DNA of 64,000 nucleotides from Roseomonas sp. HF4 (GTDB lineage Bacteria; Pseudomonadota; Alphaproteobacteria; Acetobacterales; Acetobacteraceae): NCBI RefSeq assembly GCF_005222755.1, contig NZ_STGD01000013.1, positions 62,001 to 126,000 of the forward strand, read 5' to 3'. Shown piece by piece: positions 28,382 to 38,485 of this stretch (position 1 is its first letter; each line of letters starts with the position of its first letter). The notes under the pieces were generated by a model. It saw only the letters and a program-made list of their open reading frames with translations, ran no database searches and was not told where the DNA came from. The position numbers and the translations under genes were made by a program.

Positions 28382-29964
28382 CGCGCCTTGCTGTCGAGGG
28401 CCTGACGGTCCGCCTGCCGCGCGGTGCGGACCGGGAGCACGCGATCGAGGAGGTCACGCTCAGCGTCGCGGCGGGGGAGATCCTGTGCGTCGTGGGCGAG
28501 AGCGGATCGGGCAAGTCGGTCACCGCCTCCGCCGTGATGGGGCTGCTGGCGCCCGGCCTCACGATCGCGGCCGGCGCCATGGCGCTGTCGGGCGAGGACC
28601 TCCGCGCGAAGTCGTCGGATGCGTGGCGCGCGATCCGCGGCCGACGCATCGCCATGGTTTTCCAGGAACCGATGACAGCGCTCAACCCGCTGATGACAGT
28701 GGGCGCCCAGATCGCGGAGATGTGGCGCGTTCATCTCGGCCTCGATGCCGCGGAGGCTTCCCGCCGCGCGCTGGCGGCGCTTCGCGAGGTCAACCTGCCC
28801 GACCCCGAGGGGGCGCTGCGCGCCTATCCGCACGAGCTCTCGGGCGGGCAGCGCCAGCGCGTGATGATCGCCATGGCGCTGGCCCTGGAGCCCGAGGTGC
28901 TGGTCTGCGACGAGCCCACCACCGCGCTCGACGTCACGACCCAGGCGCAGGTGCTGGCGCTCATCAAGGACCTGCAGCGCCGCCACGGCACGGCGGTGAT
29001 GTTCATCACGCATGATTTCGGCGTGGTGGCCGAGATCGCCGACCGCGTCGCCGTCATGCGCCTTGGCCGCGTGGTGGAGGAGGGGACGGCGCGCGAGGTG
29101 CTGACCAACCCGCAGCACGACTATACGAAGGCGCTGCTCGCGGCCGTGCCGGGCCTGCATGCACCGGCGCCGCGCGCGCTTTCGCCCGACACGGTGCTGG
29201 AGGTCCGCGGCCTCACCAAGACCTATGTCTCGCGCGGCCTGTTCCGGCGGCGCAAGCCCGTGCGCGCGCTCGATGCCGTGTCGGTCTCCCTGAAGCGCGG
29301 TGCCACGCTCGCGGTGGTGGGGGAGAGCGGGTCGGGCAAGTCCACGCTCGCGCGCTGCGTCGTCGGGCTGCTCGGCGCTGATGGCGGCGAGATCGTGATC
29401 AGCGGCGCGCCCCTGCCGAAGCGGCGACGAGAGGCCGCACGCCTCGTTCAAATGGTGTTCCAGGATCCCTACGCCTCGCTCAACCCGCGCCGCCGCGCGG
29501 GCGCGCAGGTGGCGCAGGGGCCGATCGCGGCCGGCACGCCGTCGGCGCGCGCGAGGACCGAGGCGCGCGACCTGTTCGCGCTGGTTGGCCTTGATCCGGA
29601 CTCGGTGGACCGCTTCCCGCATGAATTCTCGGGCGGCCAGCGCCAGCGTATCGGCATCGCCCGCGCGCTCGCGATGAAGCCCGAGGTGCTGGTGGCCGAC
29701 GAGCCCGTCTCGGCGCTCGATGTCAGCGTGCAGGCGCAGGTTCTGGAACTGCTGCGCGATCTTCAGCGGCGGCTCGGACTGTCGATCCTGTTCATCACGC
29801 ACGACCTGCGCGTTGCGGCGCAGCTCTGCGACGAGGTGGCGGTGATGCGCGACGGCGTGGTCGAGGAAGCGGGCTCGATCGGCGCCGTCTTCGCCGACCC
29901 GCGCAGCGCCTATACGCGCAGCCTGATCGAGGCGATCCCCGGCCGCGCCCTGTTCGGCACCTGA
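28378..29964 (+). CDS. ABC importer double ATPase (DppD-DppF fusion), system 1
   Basis: A 528-aa protein with two complete nucleotide-binding domains. The first has Walker [11 protein letters not shown] near residue 40, signature [13 protein letters not shown] and Walker [13 protein letters not shown]; the second has Walker [10 protein letters not shown] near 315, [13 protein letters not shown] and [12 protein letters not shown]. The fused layout is common in alphaproteobacterial YejF/GsiA-like systems. The start is GTG inside the stop of the permease (GTGA). It is the last gene of the array and ends 3 nt from the convergent aldolase gene. Confidence 0.92.
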   Translation: MTRLAVEGLTVRLPRGADREHAIEEVTLSVAAGEILCVVGESGSGKSVTASAVMGLLAPGLTIAAGAMALSGEDLRAKSSDAWRAIRGRRIAMVFQEPMTALNPLMTVGAQIAEMWRVHLGLDAAEASRRALAALREVNLPDPEGALRAYPHELSGGQRQRVMIAMALALEPEVLVCDEPTTALDVTTQAQVLALIKDLQRRHGTAVMFITHDFGVVAEIADRVAVMRLGRVVEEGTAREVLTNPQHDYTKALLAAVPGLHAPAPRALSPDTVLEVRGLTKTYVSRGLFRRRKPVRALDAVSVSLKRGATLAVVGESGSGKSTLARCVVGLLGADGGEIVISGAPLPKRRREAARLVQMVFQDPYASLNPRRRAGAQVAQGPIAAGTPSARARTEARDLFALVGLDPDSVDRFPHEFSGGQRQRIGIARALAMKPEVLVADEPVSALDVSVQAQVLELLRDLQRRLGLSILFITHDLRVAAQLCDEVAVMRDGVVEEAGSIGAVFADPRSAYTRSLIEAIPGRALFGT

Positions 29965-29967
29965 GCG

Positions 29968-30732
29968 TCAGGTCGCGTAGTCGGGCTCCTCGCGGTCCAG
30001 CACGCGCCGCCAGGCGTCGAGGTGCAGTCGCGCATCCAGCTTCTCCCCCCAGGGGCCCGTGTGGTGCCGCCGCAGGCTGTCCGGCAGCCGGTGCAGCGGC
30101 AGGCCGGTCTGCATCGCGGTCATCTGGTACATCGCCGTGCGCTCGGCCATGTAGGTCTCGTCGAAGGCGTCGTGCACGGTGGGACCGACCACGGTCACGC
30201 CATGGCCGCGCATCAGCATGATGGTCTTCTCGCCCATCAGGCGCGCGATGCGGTCGCCTTCCTCATTCGAATGCACGGGCTGGTCGCCCTCGCTGTCATA
30301 GACCGCGCGGTCATTCAGCAGCAGGTTGTTGTGGTGCGAGAGGCTGAACTCCGCCCCGGCCACCATCGACAGCGCCGTCAGCCAGCGCGGATGGACGTGC
30401 ACCACGCAGGCCGCCTTGGGGTTCGCCAGGTGGATGCGGCAGTGGATATGGAAGGCGACCTTCCGCAACTCGCCCTTGCCGCGGAGGACCTTGCCGTCCA
30501 GGTCGCAGACGATCAGGTCGCTCGCGCGCAGTTCCTGGAACAGGTAGCCGCGCGGGTTGATGAGGAAGCGCGGCTCCGCCTCCTCCGGCAGCATCAGGGA
30601 ATTGTGGTTGCCGATGTGCTCGTTCCAGCCGAGCCGGGCGCCGATCCGGAACACCGCCGCCATGTCGCGGCGCAGTTCCCATTCGCGCTCCTCGGCGCGG
30701 GTGTTCGTCAGGCTCTGGACCACGTTAGCCAT
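29968..30732 (-). CDS. Class II aldolase/adducin family protein
   Basis: A 254-aa zinc-dependent aldolase-fold protein. Metal-binding His residues lie in VVHVHPRW (about 105-112) and RGHGVTVVG; NHNSLMLP near residue 43 corresponds to the substrate/phosphate loop. Family members are L-fuculose-phosphate-type aldolases, dehydratases such as MtnB, or unassigned hydrolytic homologues. The start at 30732 has GGGAG upstream. It is divergent from the dimethylformamidase-like gene across 120 bp, which suggests shared control. Confidence 0.85.
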   Translation of the reverse strand: MANVVQSLTNTRAEEREWELRRDMAAVFRIGARLGWNEHIGNHNSLMLPEEAEPRFLINPRGYLFQELRASDLIVCDLDGKVLRGKGELRKVAFHIHCRIHLANPKAACVVHVHPRWLTALSMVAGAEFSLSHHNNLLLNDRAVYDSEGDQPVHSNEEGDRIARLMGEKTIMLMRGHGVTVVGPTVHDAFDETYMAERTAMYQMTAMQTGLPLHRLPDSLRRHHTGPWGEKLDARLHLDAWRRVLDREEPDYAT

Positions 30733-30852
30733 GGGCAGCACTCCCGTCGGGGTGCCCGATGCTGTCACGGCGCGCGTCGCGTGGCCAGCGGGTGACGTTG
30801 ACGCCCGCGCGCAGCCGGCCGAGCATCGCGTCGCCTGCGAGGGAGCGCGTCC

Positions 30853-33039
30853 ATGACGCCTGCGGAACTGCCCATCACCGGCTATCTCGACCGCTTTTCG
30901 CACCGTCCGGGTGAACGCTTCGAGGCCCGCATCAGCGTCCGCGACGGCGGCCCGGCGCGCGCCAGGCTCGTGCGGGTGGTCTCGGGCGATCCGAACCCCG
31001 AAGGGCCCGGGTTGCGCTTCGAGGACCTGTCGCATCGCCTCGACATCGCCTTCGCGGGGCGGCGCCAGCCAATCCGGCTTGGCTCCCACGCCATCGTGGC
31101 GCGGCCGCCGCGCCGGCCGCCCGGGCCTGTCACCTGGACCGCGCTGGTCCGGCTCGACGCGCATCCGTCCGAACCCGCTTCCGTGCTCAGCGAGGAGCAG
31201 GACGGCGCGTCCGTCACGCTGCTCGCGGGCGCCAGCGGCGTGGCGGCGGAGATCCTGGCCGGAGGCGCCCGTCACCGGCTGGCCACCGGGATGCCCTGGC
31301 CGCTGCGACGCTGGGTGCGGGTGTGGCTGAGCGCCGACCCCGCGACGGGCCGCGTGGTGCTCGGGCAACAGCCGCTCGGCGGCGAGCCGGCCGTCGCGAT
31401 GGCGGCGTTGCCCGGCCTCGGCCTGCCCGATGGCGGGGGGCTGCTGCTGATCGCGGCGCGCGACGTCGCCGCGCCGCGTGCGCACCTGACCGGCCGGATC
31501 GAGGACCCCGCGCTGCTCGCAGGCTTCCGCGACGCCTGGCCGGCGCCGGATGCGCCGCTGGACGCCGCCACGCCCGGCCTCCTCGCCGGCTGGGACTTCG
31601 CGCGCGACATCCCGACCCAGCGCGTGGTGGATGTGGGGCCGCAGGCCTGCGACGGCATTCTCGTGAACGTGCCGACGCGCGCCGTGGTCGGTGCGCGCTG
31701 GTCGGGCGCCGAGATGTGCTGGCGGCATGCGCCGCGCGACTACGCCGCGATCCACTTCCATGCCGACGACCTCGGGGATTGCGGCTGGCGCACGGACTTC
31801 ACCTTCGGGGTGCCGGCCGACCTGCCGAGCGGCGCCTATGCCTTCCAGCTCACCTGCGAGGGCGGCGAGGACTGGTTGCCCTTCTACGTGCTGCCGCCGC
31901 GCGGCGAGGCGCGCGCCCCGGTCGCCTTCCTCGCCTCCACCTTCACCTACCAGGCCTATGCGAACCATGCGCGGGGCAATGCGGATGCGGCCTACAAGGC
32001 ACGGGTCGCGGCCTGGGGCGCCTATCCGCACAATCCGGACGACTACCCGGTCTACGGGCGCTCGACCTACAACCGGCATCCTGACGGCAGCGGCATCGCC
32101 TTCTCCTCCCGCCTGCGGCCAATCCTGACGATGCGGCCGGGCTTCCTGACCTTCAACGACGCGCGGGGCTCCGGCCTGCGGCACTATCCGGCGGACACGC
32201 ACCTTCTCGCCTGGCTCGAGGCGAAAGGCATCGCCTTCGACGTCATCACCGACGAGGACCTGCACGACGAAGGTGTCGGCCTGCTCGAGCCCTACCGGGT
32301 GGTGATGACGGGATCGCACCCCGAATACCACACTCTCCGGACCCTCGACGCGCTTGCGGCCTATACCGAGGGGGGCGGGCGGCTGATGTATCTCGGCGGC
32401 AACGGCTTCTACTGGCGCATCGCGGTGACCGAGGCGCTGCCCGGGATGATGGAACTGCGCCGCGCCGAGGGCGGCATCCGCGCCTGGGCGGCCGAGCCCG
32501 GCGAATACTGGCACCAGACCGACGGCGCCTATGGCGGGCTCTGGCGGCGCAACCGCCGGCCGCCGCAGATGCTGGCGGGCGTCGGCTTTTCGGGGCAGGG
32601 CCTGTTCGAGGGCACGCATTACCGCCTGCTGCCGGCCGCCCGCGATCCGCGCCACGCCTGGGTCTTCGATGGCGTGGAGGGCGAGACCTTCGGCGACTAT
32701 GGCCTGTCGGGCGGAGGCGCGGCCGGCTTCGAGCTCGACCGCGCGGACGTCACGCTCGGCACGCCCGAGGATACGGCGATCCTGGCGCGCTCCGAGGATC
32801 CGCCGTCCTCCTTCGTCACGGTGCCGGAGGAATTGCTGTCGCACATCGCGACGATCAGCGGCGAGAAGGCGGATGCCCTGAAGCGCGCCGAGATCGTGCA
32901 TTTCCGTACGCCCGGCGGCGGCGAGGTCTTCGCGACCGGATCGATCACCTGGTGCGGCAGCCTGTGGCAGGACGGCGCATTCGACGGGCCGGTCAGCCGG
33001 ATCATGGAGAACGTGCTTCGCCGTTTCGCGGCGCCCTGA
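30853..33039 (+). CDS. N,N-dimethylformamidase-type large subunit homologue
   Basis: A 728-aa protein. The N-terminal half (about 1-330) resembles a LamG/concanavalin-like beta domain; the C-terminal half is a glutamine-amidotransferase-like domain as in the N,N-dimethylformamidase beta-subunit family. In that enzyme a mononuclear iron is held by two Tyr and one Glu; by eye the candidates here are Tyr366 (FTYQAYANHA), Tyr401/406 (VYGRSTYNRH) and Glu491 (GSHPEYHT), an unverified assignment. The small subunit gene found beside known dmf genes is absent. It likely hydrolyses an amide brought in by the adjacent importer. Confidence 0.8.
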   Translation: MTPAELPITGYLDRFSHRPGERFEARISVRDGGPARARLVRVVSGDPNPEGPGLRFEDLSHRLDIAFAGRRQPIRLGSHAIVARPPRRPPGPVTWTALVRLDAHPSEPASVLSEEQDGASVTLLAGASGVAAEILAGGARHRLATGMPWPLRRWVRVWLSADPATGRVVLGQQPLGGEPAVAMAALPGLGLPDGGGLLLIAARDVAAPRAHLTGRIEDPALLAGFRDAWPAPDAPLDAATPGLLAGWDFARDIPTQRVVDVGPQACDGILVNVPTRAVVGARWSGAEMCWRHAPRDYAAIHFHADDLGDCGWRTDFTFGVPADLPSGAYAFQLTCEGGEDWLPFYVLPPRGEARAPVAFLASTFTYQAYANHARGNADAAYKARVAAWGAYPHNPDDYPVYGRSTYNRHPDGSGIAFSSRLRPILTMRPGFLTFNDARGSGLRHYPADTHLLAWLEAKGIAFDVITDEDLHDEGVGLLEPYRVVMTGSHPEYHTLRTLDALAAYTEGGGRLMYLGGNGFYWRIAVTEALPGMMELRRAEGGIRAWAAEPGEYWHQTDGAYGGLWRRNRRPPQMLAGVGFSGQGLFEGTHYRLLPAARDPRHAWVFDGVEGETFGDYGLSGGGAAGFELDRADVTLGTPEDTAILARSEDPPSSFVTVPEELLSHIATISGEKADALKRAEIVHFRTPGGGEVFATGSITWCGSLWQDGAFDGPVSRIMENVLRRFAAP

Positions 33040-33120
33040 ACGGAGAGAGTTGACGCTGGGCCAAGCACGACGGACAGTTTCATTCGGATTGAGGCAACGC
33101 ATTTTCGGGGGGAACGACCC

Positions 33121-34695
33121 ATGAAGCGCCTAAGCCTTGCGTCCTCGCTTGCCGCAGCGGCCTTCGTGCTGTCGGCCGGCACGGCGCTCGCCGCGCCCTT
33201 CCAGTGCCCGGTGCGCGGCGGCGACCTGGTGTTCGGCCAGGAAGCCAACGTCAACTCGCTGGACCAGATGACGTCCAGCACGATCTCGACGCGCAACATC
33301 GCAATGAACATCTACGAATCGCTGATGACGCGGGACGAGAACAACCGCCCCATCCTCGAACTCGCGGAGAGCATGGAGGAATCGGGCGACGGGCTGACCT
33401 ACACCTTCCGCCTGCGCCAGGGCATCACCTTCCACAACGGCAAGCCGATGACCTCGGCCGACATCGTTGCCTCCTTCAACCGCTACAACCGCATCGGGCT
33501 GCAGCGCAGCACGCTCGACAACGTGGATCGCTGGGAAGCGCCGGACGCCCGCACCTTCGTCATCCGCATGAAGCAGGTGCAGCCGACCTTCATCGAGGCG
33601 CTGTCCTCCTTCTCGGTCCCGATCGTCGTCATCCCGTCGGAGCACGAGAACGACGAGCGCCAGCAGCTCCGTACCGTGGGCACCGGGCCCTTCCGCCTGC
33701 TGGAATTCGTGCCCGGCAGCCATGCCCGGCTCGGCCGCTTCGACGGCTACCAGCCCAATACGGCCTTCGAGCAGCGCACGGGCTTCGGCGGCTACCGCGT
33801 CGCCTGCCTGGACACCGTGACCTTCCGCATCGTGACGGAGGCCAGCGCCCGCGTGGCAGGGCTCGAGACCGGCGCGCTGCAGGCGGTGGAAGACGTGCCG
33901 ACGCGTTCGCTCGAAAGTCTGCGGCGCAACAGCGCCATCACCATCCTGCCGCTCGAGAACTGGTGGATCCAGATCGCGCTGCCCAACACCGCCAACCCGC
34001 CGACCGACAACCTGGCCTTCCGCCGCGCGGTGCAGGCCGCGCTCGGCATGGAAGACATCATGGATGCGGCGACCGACGGCAACTACCGACTGAACGTCGG
34101 CTTCCAGTATCCGGGCCGCCCCGCCTATACCGATGCCGGGCGCGAGACCTACAACATCAACAACCCGACCCGGGCGCGGGCGCTGCTGCGCGAGTCGGGA
34201 TACCGCAACGAACCCATCGTCATCCTGACCAACCGCGACTACCCGCCCATGTACAACGCGGCGCTGGTGATGCAGCAGCAACTGCGCGCCGTCGGCATCA
34301 ACGCCAACCTGCGCGTGGTGGACTGGCCGACCTCGGTGCAGATGTCCCAGCGCGTCAACAGCAACGAATGGCACTTCTTCCATTCCGGCTGGGGCACGCA
34401 ACCCGCGCTCGGCGCGCTGGCGACCATGCAGTTCCTGGTGGCGCCCGGTGCCAACTACCGCCCGCGGGACGACAAGGACGACCCGGATGTGCTCGCCGCC
34501 TGGAACGACATGAACAACCTGCGCGACCCGGCGGCGCGGCAGGAGGCCTTCGCCCGGATGCAGCGCCTGGTCCTGGAACGCGCCTATGCCTATCCGTTCG
34601 GGGCGCTGACCAAGGTGCAGGCGGTGCGCGCCAACGTGCAGGGCTACGTGCCCTTCCGCATCCCGCGCTTCTCCAACGTGTGGATGACGCGGTAG
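33121..34695 (+). CDS. ABC importer substrate-binding protein (SBP_bac_5), system 2
   Basis: A 524-aa periplasmic protein with a Sec signal (MKRLSLASSLAAAAFVLSAG, cut after ALA). SBP_bac_5 landmarks: LAESMEESGDGLTYTFRLRQ, ITFHNGKPMTSADIVASF, VGTGPFRLLEFVPGSHARL, and the C-terminal repeat of loading-loop motifs. A GGGGGGAA ribosome site precedes the ATG. The 81-bp upstream gap holds a TTGACG hexamer at 33050 that could be a -35 element, but no convincing -10 is seen. It starts a six-gene operon ending with a deacylase. Confidence 0.9.
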   Translation: MKRLSLASSLAAAAFVLSAGTALAAPFQCPVRGGDLVFGQEANVNSLDQMTSSTISTRNIAMNIYESLMTRDENNRPILELAESMEESGDGLTYTFRLRQGITFHNGKPMTSADIVASFNRYNRIGLQRSTLDNVDRWEAPDARTFVIRMKQVQPTFIEALSSFSVPIVVIPSEHENDERQQLRTVGTGPFRLLEFVPGSHARLGRFDGYQPNTAFEQRTGFGGYRVACLDTVTFRIVTEASARVAGLETGALQAVEDVPTRSLESLRRNSAITILPLENWWIQIALPNTANPPTDNLAFRRAVQAALGMEDIMDAATDGNYRLNVGFQYPGRPAYTDAGRETYNINNPTRARALLRESGYRNEPIVILTNRDYPPMYNAALVMQQQLRAVGINANLRVVDWPTSVQMSQRVNSNEWHFFHSGWGTQPALGALATMQFLVAPGANYRPRDDKDDPDVLAAWNDMNNLRDPAARQEAFARMQRLVLERAYAYPFGALTKVQAVRANVQGYVPFRIPRFSNVWMTR

Positions 34696-34698
34696 CCC

Positions 34699-35643
34699 GT
34701 GTTCGGGGTCCTCGCCCGGCGCCTAGCCTCGGCGGTGCCGGTGCTGGTCATCGTCAGCCTCATCACCTTCGGGCTGATGCGGCTCATTCCCGGCGACCCG
34801 GCGGCGGCGATCGCCGGGATCGCGGCGACGCCGGCGCAGATCGAGCAGCTGCGCCAGGACCTCGGCCTCGACGAGCCGCTCCTGGGGCAGTTGCTGCACT
34901 ACTACCAGGGGCTGCTGCGCGGCGACCTCGGCCGTTCGCTCCTGCTCGGCAAGGGTGTCTTCGCGGCGACGATGGAGCGGCTGCCGGTCACGATCGGCCT
35001 GTCGCTCTACGCGCTCGTCTTCACGCTCCTGTTCGGGATCACGGCCGGCATCATCGCCGCGCTGCGGCAGAACACCTTCATTGACCAGGCGGCGATGATG
35101 TTCGCCATGATCGGGATCTCGGTGCCGAACTTCTTCCTCGGCCTGCTCATGATCATCCTGTTCGCGGTGCATCTGGGCTGGCTGCCTTCGGGCGGCTACG
35201 TGCCCTTCGGCGAGGACCCGCTCGGCTGGCTGGAAAGCACCACCATGCCGGCCTTCTCGCTCGCGCTGCTGCAGGCCGGGCTGCTCGCGCGCATCACGCG
35301 CTCCTCGATGCTGGAAGTGCTGCGCCAGGACTACATCCGCACGGCCCGCGCCAAGGGGCTACCGCAGCGGCGCGTCATCCTGAAGCACGCGCTGGCCAAT
35401 GCGCTGATCCCGATCGTCACGGTGGTCGGCATCATCGTCTCCCTGCTGCTGTCCGGCGCGGTGGTGACGGAGGCGCTGTTTTCCATTCCCGGCATGGGCC
35501 AGCTGCTGACCCAGGCGGTGCTGAACCGCGACTACCCGATGGTGCAGGGCGGCCTGCTGCTGGTGACGGTCTTCCTGGTGCTGGTGAACATCACGGTGGA
35601 CACGCTCTATGCGGTGCTCGACCCGCGGGTGCGCCATGAGTGA
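34699..35643 (+). CDS. ABC importer permease (DppB type), system 2
   Basis: A 314-aa permease with about six TM segments, GTG start 3 nt after the binding-protein stop. The N-terminal VLARRLASAVPVLVIVSLIT and the EAA loop YIRTARAKGLPQRRVILKHA are typical DppB features, with C-terminal NITVDTLYAVLDPRVRHE. It overlaps the next gene by 8 nt. Confidence 0.92.
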   Translation: MFGVLARRLASAVPVLVIVSLITFGLMRLIPGDPAAAIAGIAATPAQIEQLRQDLGLDEPLLGQLLHYYQGLLRGDLGRSLLLGKGVFAATMERLPVTIGLSLYALVFTLLFGITAGIIAALRQNTFIDQAAMMFAMIGISVPNFFLGLLMIILFAVHLGWLPSGGYVPFGEDPLGWLESTTMPAFSLALLQAGLLARITRSSMLEVLRQDYIRTARAKGLPQRRVILKHALANALIPIVTVVGIIVSLLLSGAVVTEALFSIPGMGQLLTQAVLNRDYPMVQGGLLLVTVFLVLVNITVDTLYAVLDPRVRHE

Positions 35644-36523
35644 GGCCGCCCTCGACGCCGAGGCCATCGCGCTGCAGCGCGAACACCCTGCGCGCGCCAC
35701 CTTGCGGCGGCTGTTCCGCCACCGCCTGTTCATGACGGGGCTGGTGCTGTTCGGCATCGTGGCCGGCATTGCCGCGGCCGCGCCCTGGATCACGGACGTC
35801 GATCCGCAGCGCCTGTCCATGCGCAACAAGTTCCTGCCGCCGGACGGCAACTGGGTCTTCGGCACCGACAATTTCGGGCGCAGCCTCTGGTCGCGGGTGG
35901 TCTGGGGGGCACAGCTCTCCATGATCATCGGCGCCTCGGTCGTCGCGCTGAACGCCGTGTTCGGCACGCTGATCGGCGCGGCGGCGGGCTACTTCAAGCG
36001 CCTGGACAACGCGCTGATGCGGGTGAACGACGCGCTGATGGCCTTCCCGGCCATCCTGCTCGCCATCGCCGTCACATCGGTCCTCGGCCCGTCCACGCTC
36101 AACGTCATCCTGGCGCTGTCCATCGTCTACATCCCGCGCACGGCGCGCATCGTCCGTTCCTCCGTCATCGTGCTGCGGGAGATGGAATACGTGCAGGCCG
36201 CGGTCGCCGCCGGCGCCGGCCACTGGCGCATCCTGCGCCACCACATCCTGCCCAACGCCATGGCGCCGATGATCGTGCAATTGTCCTTCCTGTTCGCCTA
36301 TGCCGTGCTGTCGGAGGCGACACTGTCCTTCCTCGGCGTCGGCGCGGTGCCGCCAACACCCACCTGGGGCAACATCATGGCCGAGGGCCGCGACTTCATG
36401 CGGGAAGCCCCCTGGATCATCACCATCCCGGGCGTCGCGCTGATGATCACCGTGATGGGCCTCAACCTGCTGGGCGACGGGCTGCGCGACGTGCTCGACC
36501 CCAGGCTCAGGATCCAGCAGTGA
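35636..36523 (+). CDS. ABC importer permease (DppC type), system 2
   Basis: A 295-aa permease. It carries the DppC N-terminal leader, one TM, then VFGTDNFGRSLWSRVVWGAQ, and the EAA loop YVQAAVAAGAGHWRILRHHI; the end is LLGDGLRDVLDPRL. The ATG at 35636 lies within the end of the DppB-like gene, and its stop overlaps the GTG of the ATPase gene, so the operon is fully coupled. Confidence 0.92.
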   Translation: MSEAALDAEAIALQREHPARATLRRLFRHRLFMTGLVLFGIVAGIAAAAPWITDVDPQRLSMRNKFLPPDGNWVFGTDNFGRSLWSRVVWGAQLSMIIGASVVALNAVFGTLIGAAAGYFKRLDNALMRVNDALMAFPAILLAIAVTSVLGPSTLNVILALSIVYIPRTARIVRSSVIVLREMEYVQAAVAAGAGHWRILRHHILPNAMAPMIVQLSFLFAYAVLSEATLSFLGVGAVPPTPTWGNIMAEGRDFMREAPWIITIPGVALMITVMGLNLLGDGLRDVLDPRLRIQQ

Positions 36524-37497
36524 ACCTGCTTGAAGTGCGCGGCCTCACCACGGCGTTCATGACCGGCGGGGGCGAGGTGAACGCCATCGAGGACGTATCC
36601 TTCTCCCTGAGCGAGGGGGAGATCCTGGGCATCGTCGGCGAGTCCGGGTCCGGCAAGTCGGTCACGGCGCTTACCATCATGGACCTGCTGCCGAAGCCGC
36701 CCGCGCGCATCGCGGGCGGCGAGGTGGTGTTCGCCGGCCAGACCCTGACCCGCATGTCCGACCGCGAGATGCAGCGCATCCGTGGCCCGGGCATCTCCAT
36801 GATTTTCCAGGAGCCGATGACTTCGCTCAACCCGGTCTTCTCCATCGGCGACCAGATCATGGAGACGATCGCGGCGCATGAGCGCCTGTCGCAGGCGGAC
36901 TTGCGCAAGCGCGCCGTCGACATGCTCGACAAGGTGGGCATTCCCTCGGCCGCCCGGCGGCTCGACGACTACCCGCACCAGATGTCGGGCGGCCAGCGCC
37001 AGCGCGTGATGATCGCGATGGCGCTGGCCTGCAACCCGAAGCTGCTGATCGCGGACGAACCGACCACCGCGCTCGACGTGACCATCCAGGCACAGATCCT
37101 CGACCTGCTGATGGACCTCCGCGACGAATTCGGCATGGGCGTCATCATCATCACGCACAACATGGGCGTGATTGCCGAGACCGCCGACCGCGTGCTCGTG
37201 ATGTATGCCGGCCGCGTTGTCGAGGAGGCGCCGGTCCGCGAGATCTTCGACCGGCCGCGACACCCCTATACGCGCGGGCTGCTGGAATGCGTGCCCTCGC
37301 TGACCGAGGACCGGCCGCGCCTCGTCGCCATCCCCGGCACCCTGCCCGAGCCCGCGCGGCGCCCGCCGGGCTGTCACTTCGGGCCGCGCTGCAGCCATGC
37401 GCAACCCGCCTGCTCCAACGCCGTCCCGATGCTCGAAACCCTTGCTCCGGCGCATACCGCAGCCTGCTTCCGGGCCCGGGAGCTGGCGCCGCCATGA
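36520..37497 (+). CDS. ABC importer ATPase (DppD type), system 2
   Basis: A 325-aa nucleotide-binding subunit: Walker [14 protein letters not shown]-loop [13 protein letters not shown], signature [13 protein letters not shown], Walker [13 protein letters not shown], and the C-terminal oligopeptide/dipeptide domain with Cys-rich [18 protein letters not shown], which in DppD-family proteins binds an Fe-S cluster or metal. GTG start within the permease stop (GTGA). Confidence 0.93.
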   Translation: MNLLEVRGLTTAFMTGGGEVNAIEDVSFSLSEGEILGIVGESGSGKSVTALTIMDLLPKPPARIAGGEVVFAGQTLTRMSDREMQRIRGPGISMIFQEPMTSLNPVFSIGDQIMETIAAHERLSQADLRKRAVDMLDKVGIPSAARRLDDYPHQMSGGQRQRVMIAMALACNPKLLIADEPTTALDVTIQAQILDLLMDLRDEFGMGVIIITHNMGVIAETADRVLVMYAGRVVEEAPVREIFDRPRHPYTRGLLECVPSLTEDRPRLVAIPGTLPEPARRPPGCHFGPRCSHAQPACSNAVPMLETLAPAHTAACFRARELAPP

Positions 37498-38477
37498 CCG
37501 CGCCGCTCGTCACGGCCAGGTCGCTGTCGAAGGAATTCGAGGTCGGCGGCGGCGGCTTCCTCGGCTTGCGCAGGCGCGCGATGCTGCGCGCGGTGGACGA
37601 TGTCGCGCTCGCGATCAATGCGGGCGAGACGCTCGGCCTCGTCGGCGAATCCGGCTGCGGGAAGTCCACCCTCGGCCGCCTGCTGCTCCGGCTGATCGAA
37701 CCGACCGCGGGCCGCATCACCTTCGACGGCACCGACATCACGGCGCTGAGGCGGATGGAGATGCGCGCCTTCCGCCGCTCCATGCAGATCATTTTCCAGG
37801 ACCCCTACGGCGCCCTCAATCCGCGCATGACGGTCGAGGACATCATCGCCGAGCCGCTCCTCATCCACGGCGCGAGGCAGGGCGCGGAGACGCGCCGCCA
37901 GGTGACGCAGATGCTGGAGAAGGTCGGCCTGCCCGCCCGCGCGCTCGACCGCTTCCCGCATGAATTCTCGGGCGGGCAGCGCCAGCGCATCGGCATCGCC
38001 CGCGCGCTGGTGCTGCATCCGCGCCTGATCGTCTGCGACGAGGCGGTCTCGGCGCTCGACGTCTCGGTCCAGGCGCAGATCGTGAACCTGCTGCAGGACC
38101 TGCAGCGGGAGATGGGGCTCACCTACCTGTTCATCGCGCACGACCTGTCCGTCGTGCGGCACATCTCGGACCGCGTGGCGGTGATGTATCTCGGCAAGGT
38201 GGTCGAGGTCGCGGACAAGCAGACCATCTACGGCGCACCGCTGCATCCCTACACCCGCGCGCTGATCGCGGCCGTGCCGGCGCAGCATCCTTCTCAGCGG
38301 TCCCGCGGGAAGCGGGAACGGATCGCGGGCGACATCCCCTCGGCGCTCAACCCGCCCTCGGGCTGCCGCTTCCACACGCGCTGCCCGCATGTGATGCCCA
38401 TGTGCCGCGAAAGCGCGCCCGCGCTCGTGGAACCGGCACCTGGCCACCAGGTCGCCTGCCACCTGATCAGCTCCTGA
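37494..38477 (+). CDS. ABC importer ATPase (DppF type), system 2
   Basis: A 327-aa partner ATPase: Walker [26 protein letters not shown], signature [13 protein letters not shown], Walker [13 protein letters not shown] (Ala replaces the common Pro after Glu), and C-terminal [18 protein letters not shown]. The ATG overlaps the DppD stop. It is followed after 8 nt by the deacylase gene, tying transport to hydrolysis. Confidence 0.93.
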   Translation: MTAPLVTARSLSKEFEVGGGGFLGLRRRAMLRAVDDVALAINAGETLGLVGESGCGKSTLGRLLLRLIEPTAGRITFDGTDITALRRMEMRAFRRSMQIIFQDPYGALNPRMTVEDIIAEPLLIHGARQGAETRRQVTQMLEKVGLPARALDRFPHEFSGGQRQRIGIARALVLHPRLIVCDEAVSALDVSVQAQIVNLLQDLQREMGLTYLFIAHDLSVVRHISDRVAVMYLGKVVEVADKQTIYGAPLHPYTRALIAAVPAQHPSQRSRGKRERIAGDIPSALNPPSGCRFHTRCPHVMPMCRESAPALVEPAPGHQVACHLISS

Positions 38478-38485
38478 GGACCGCC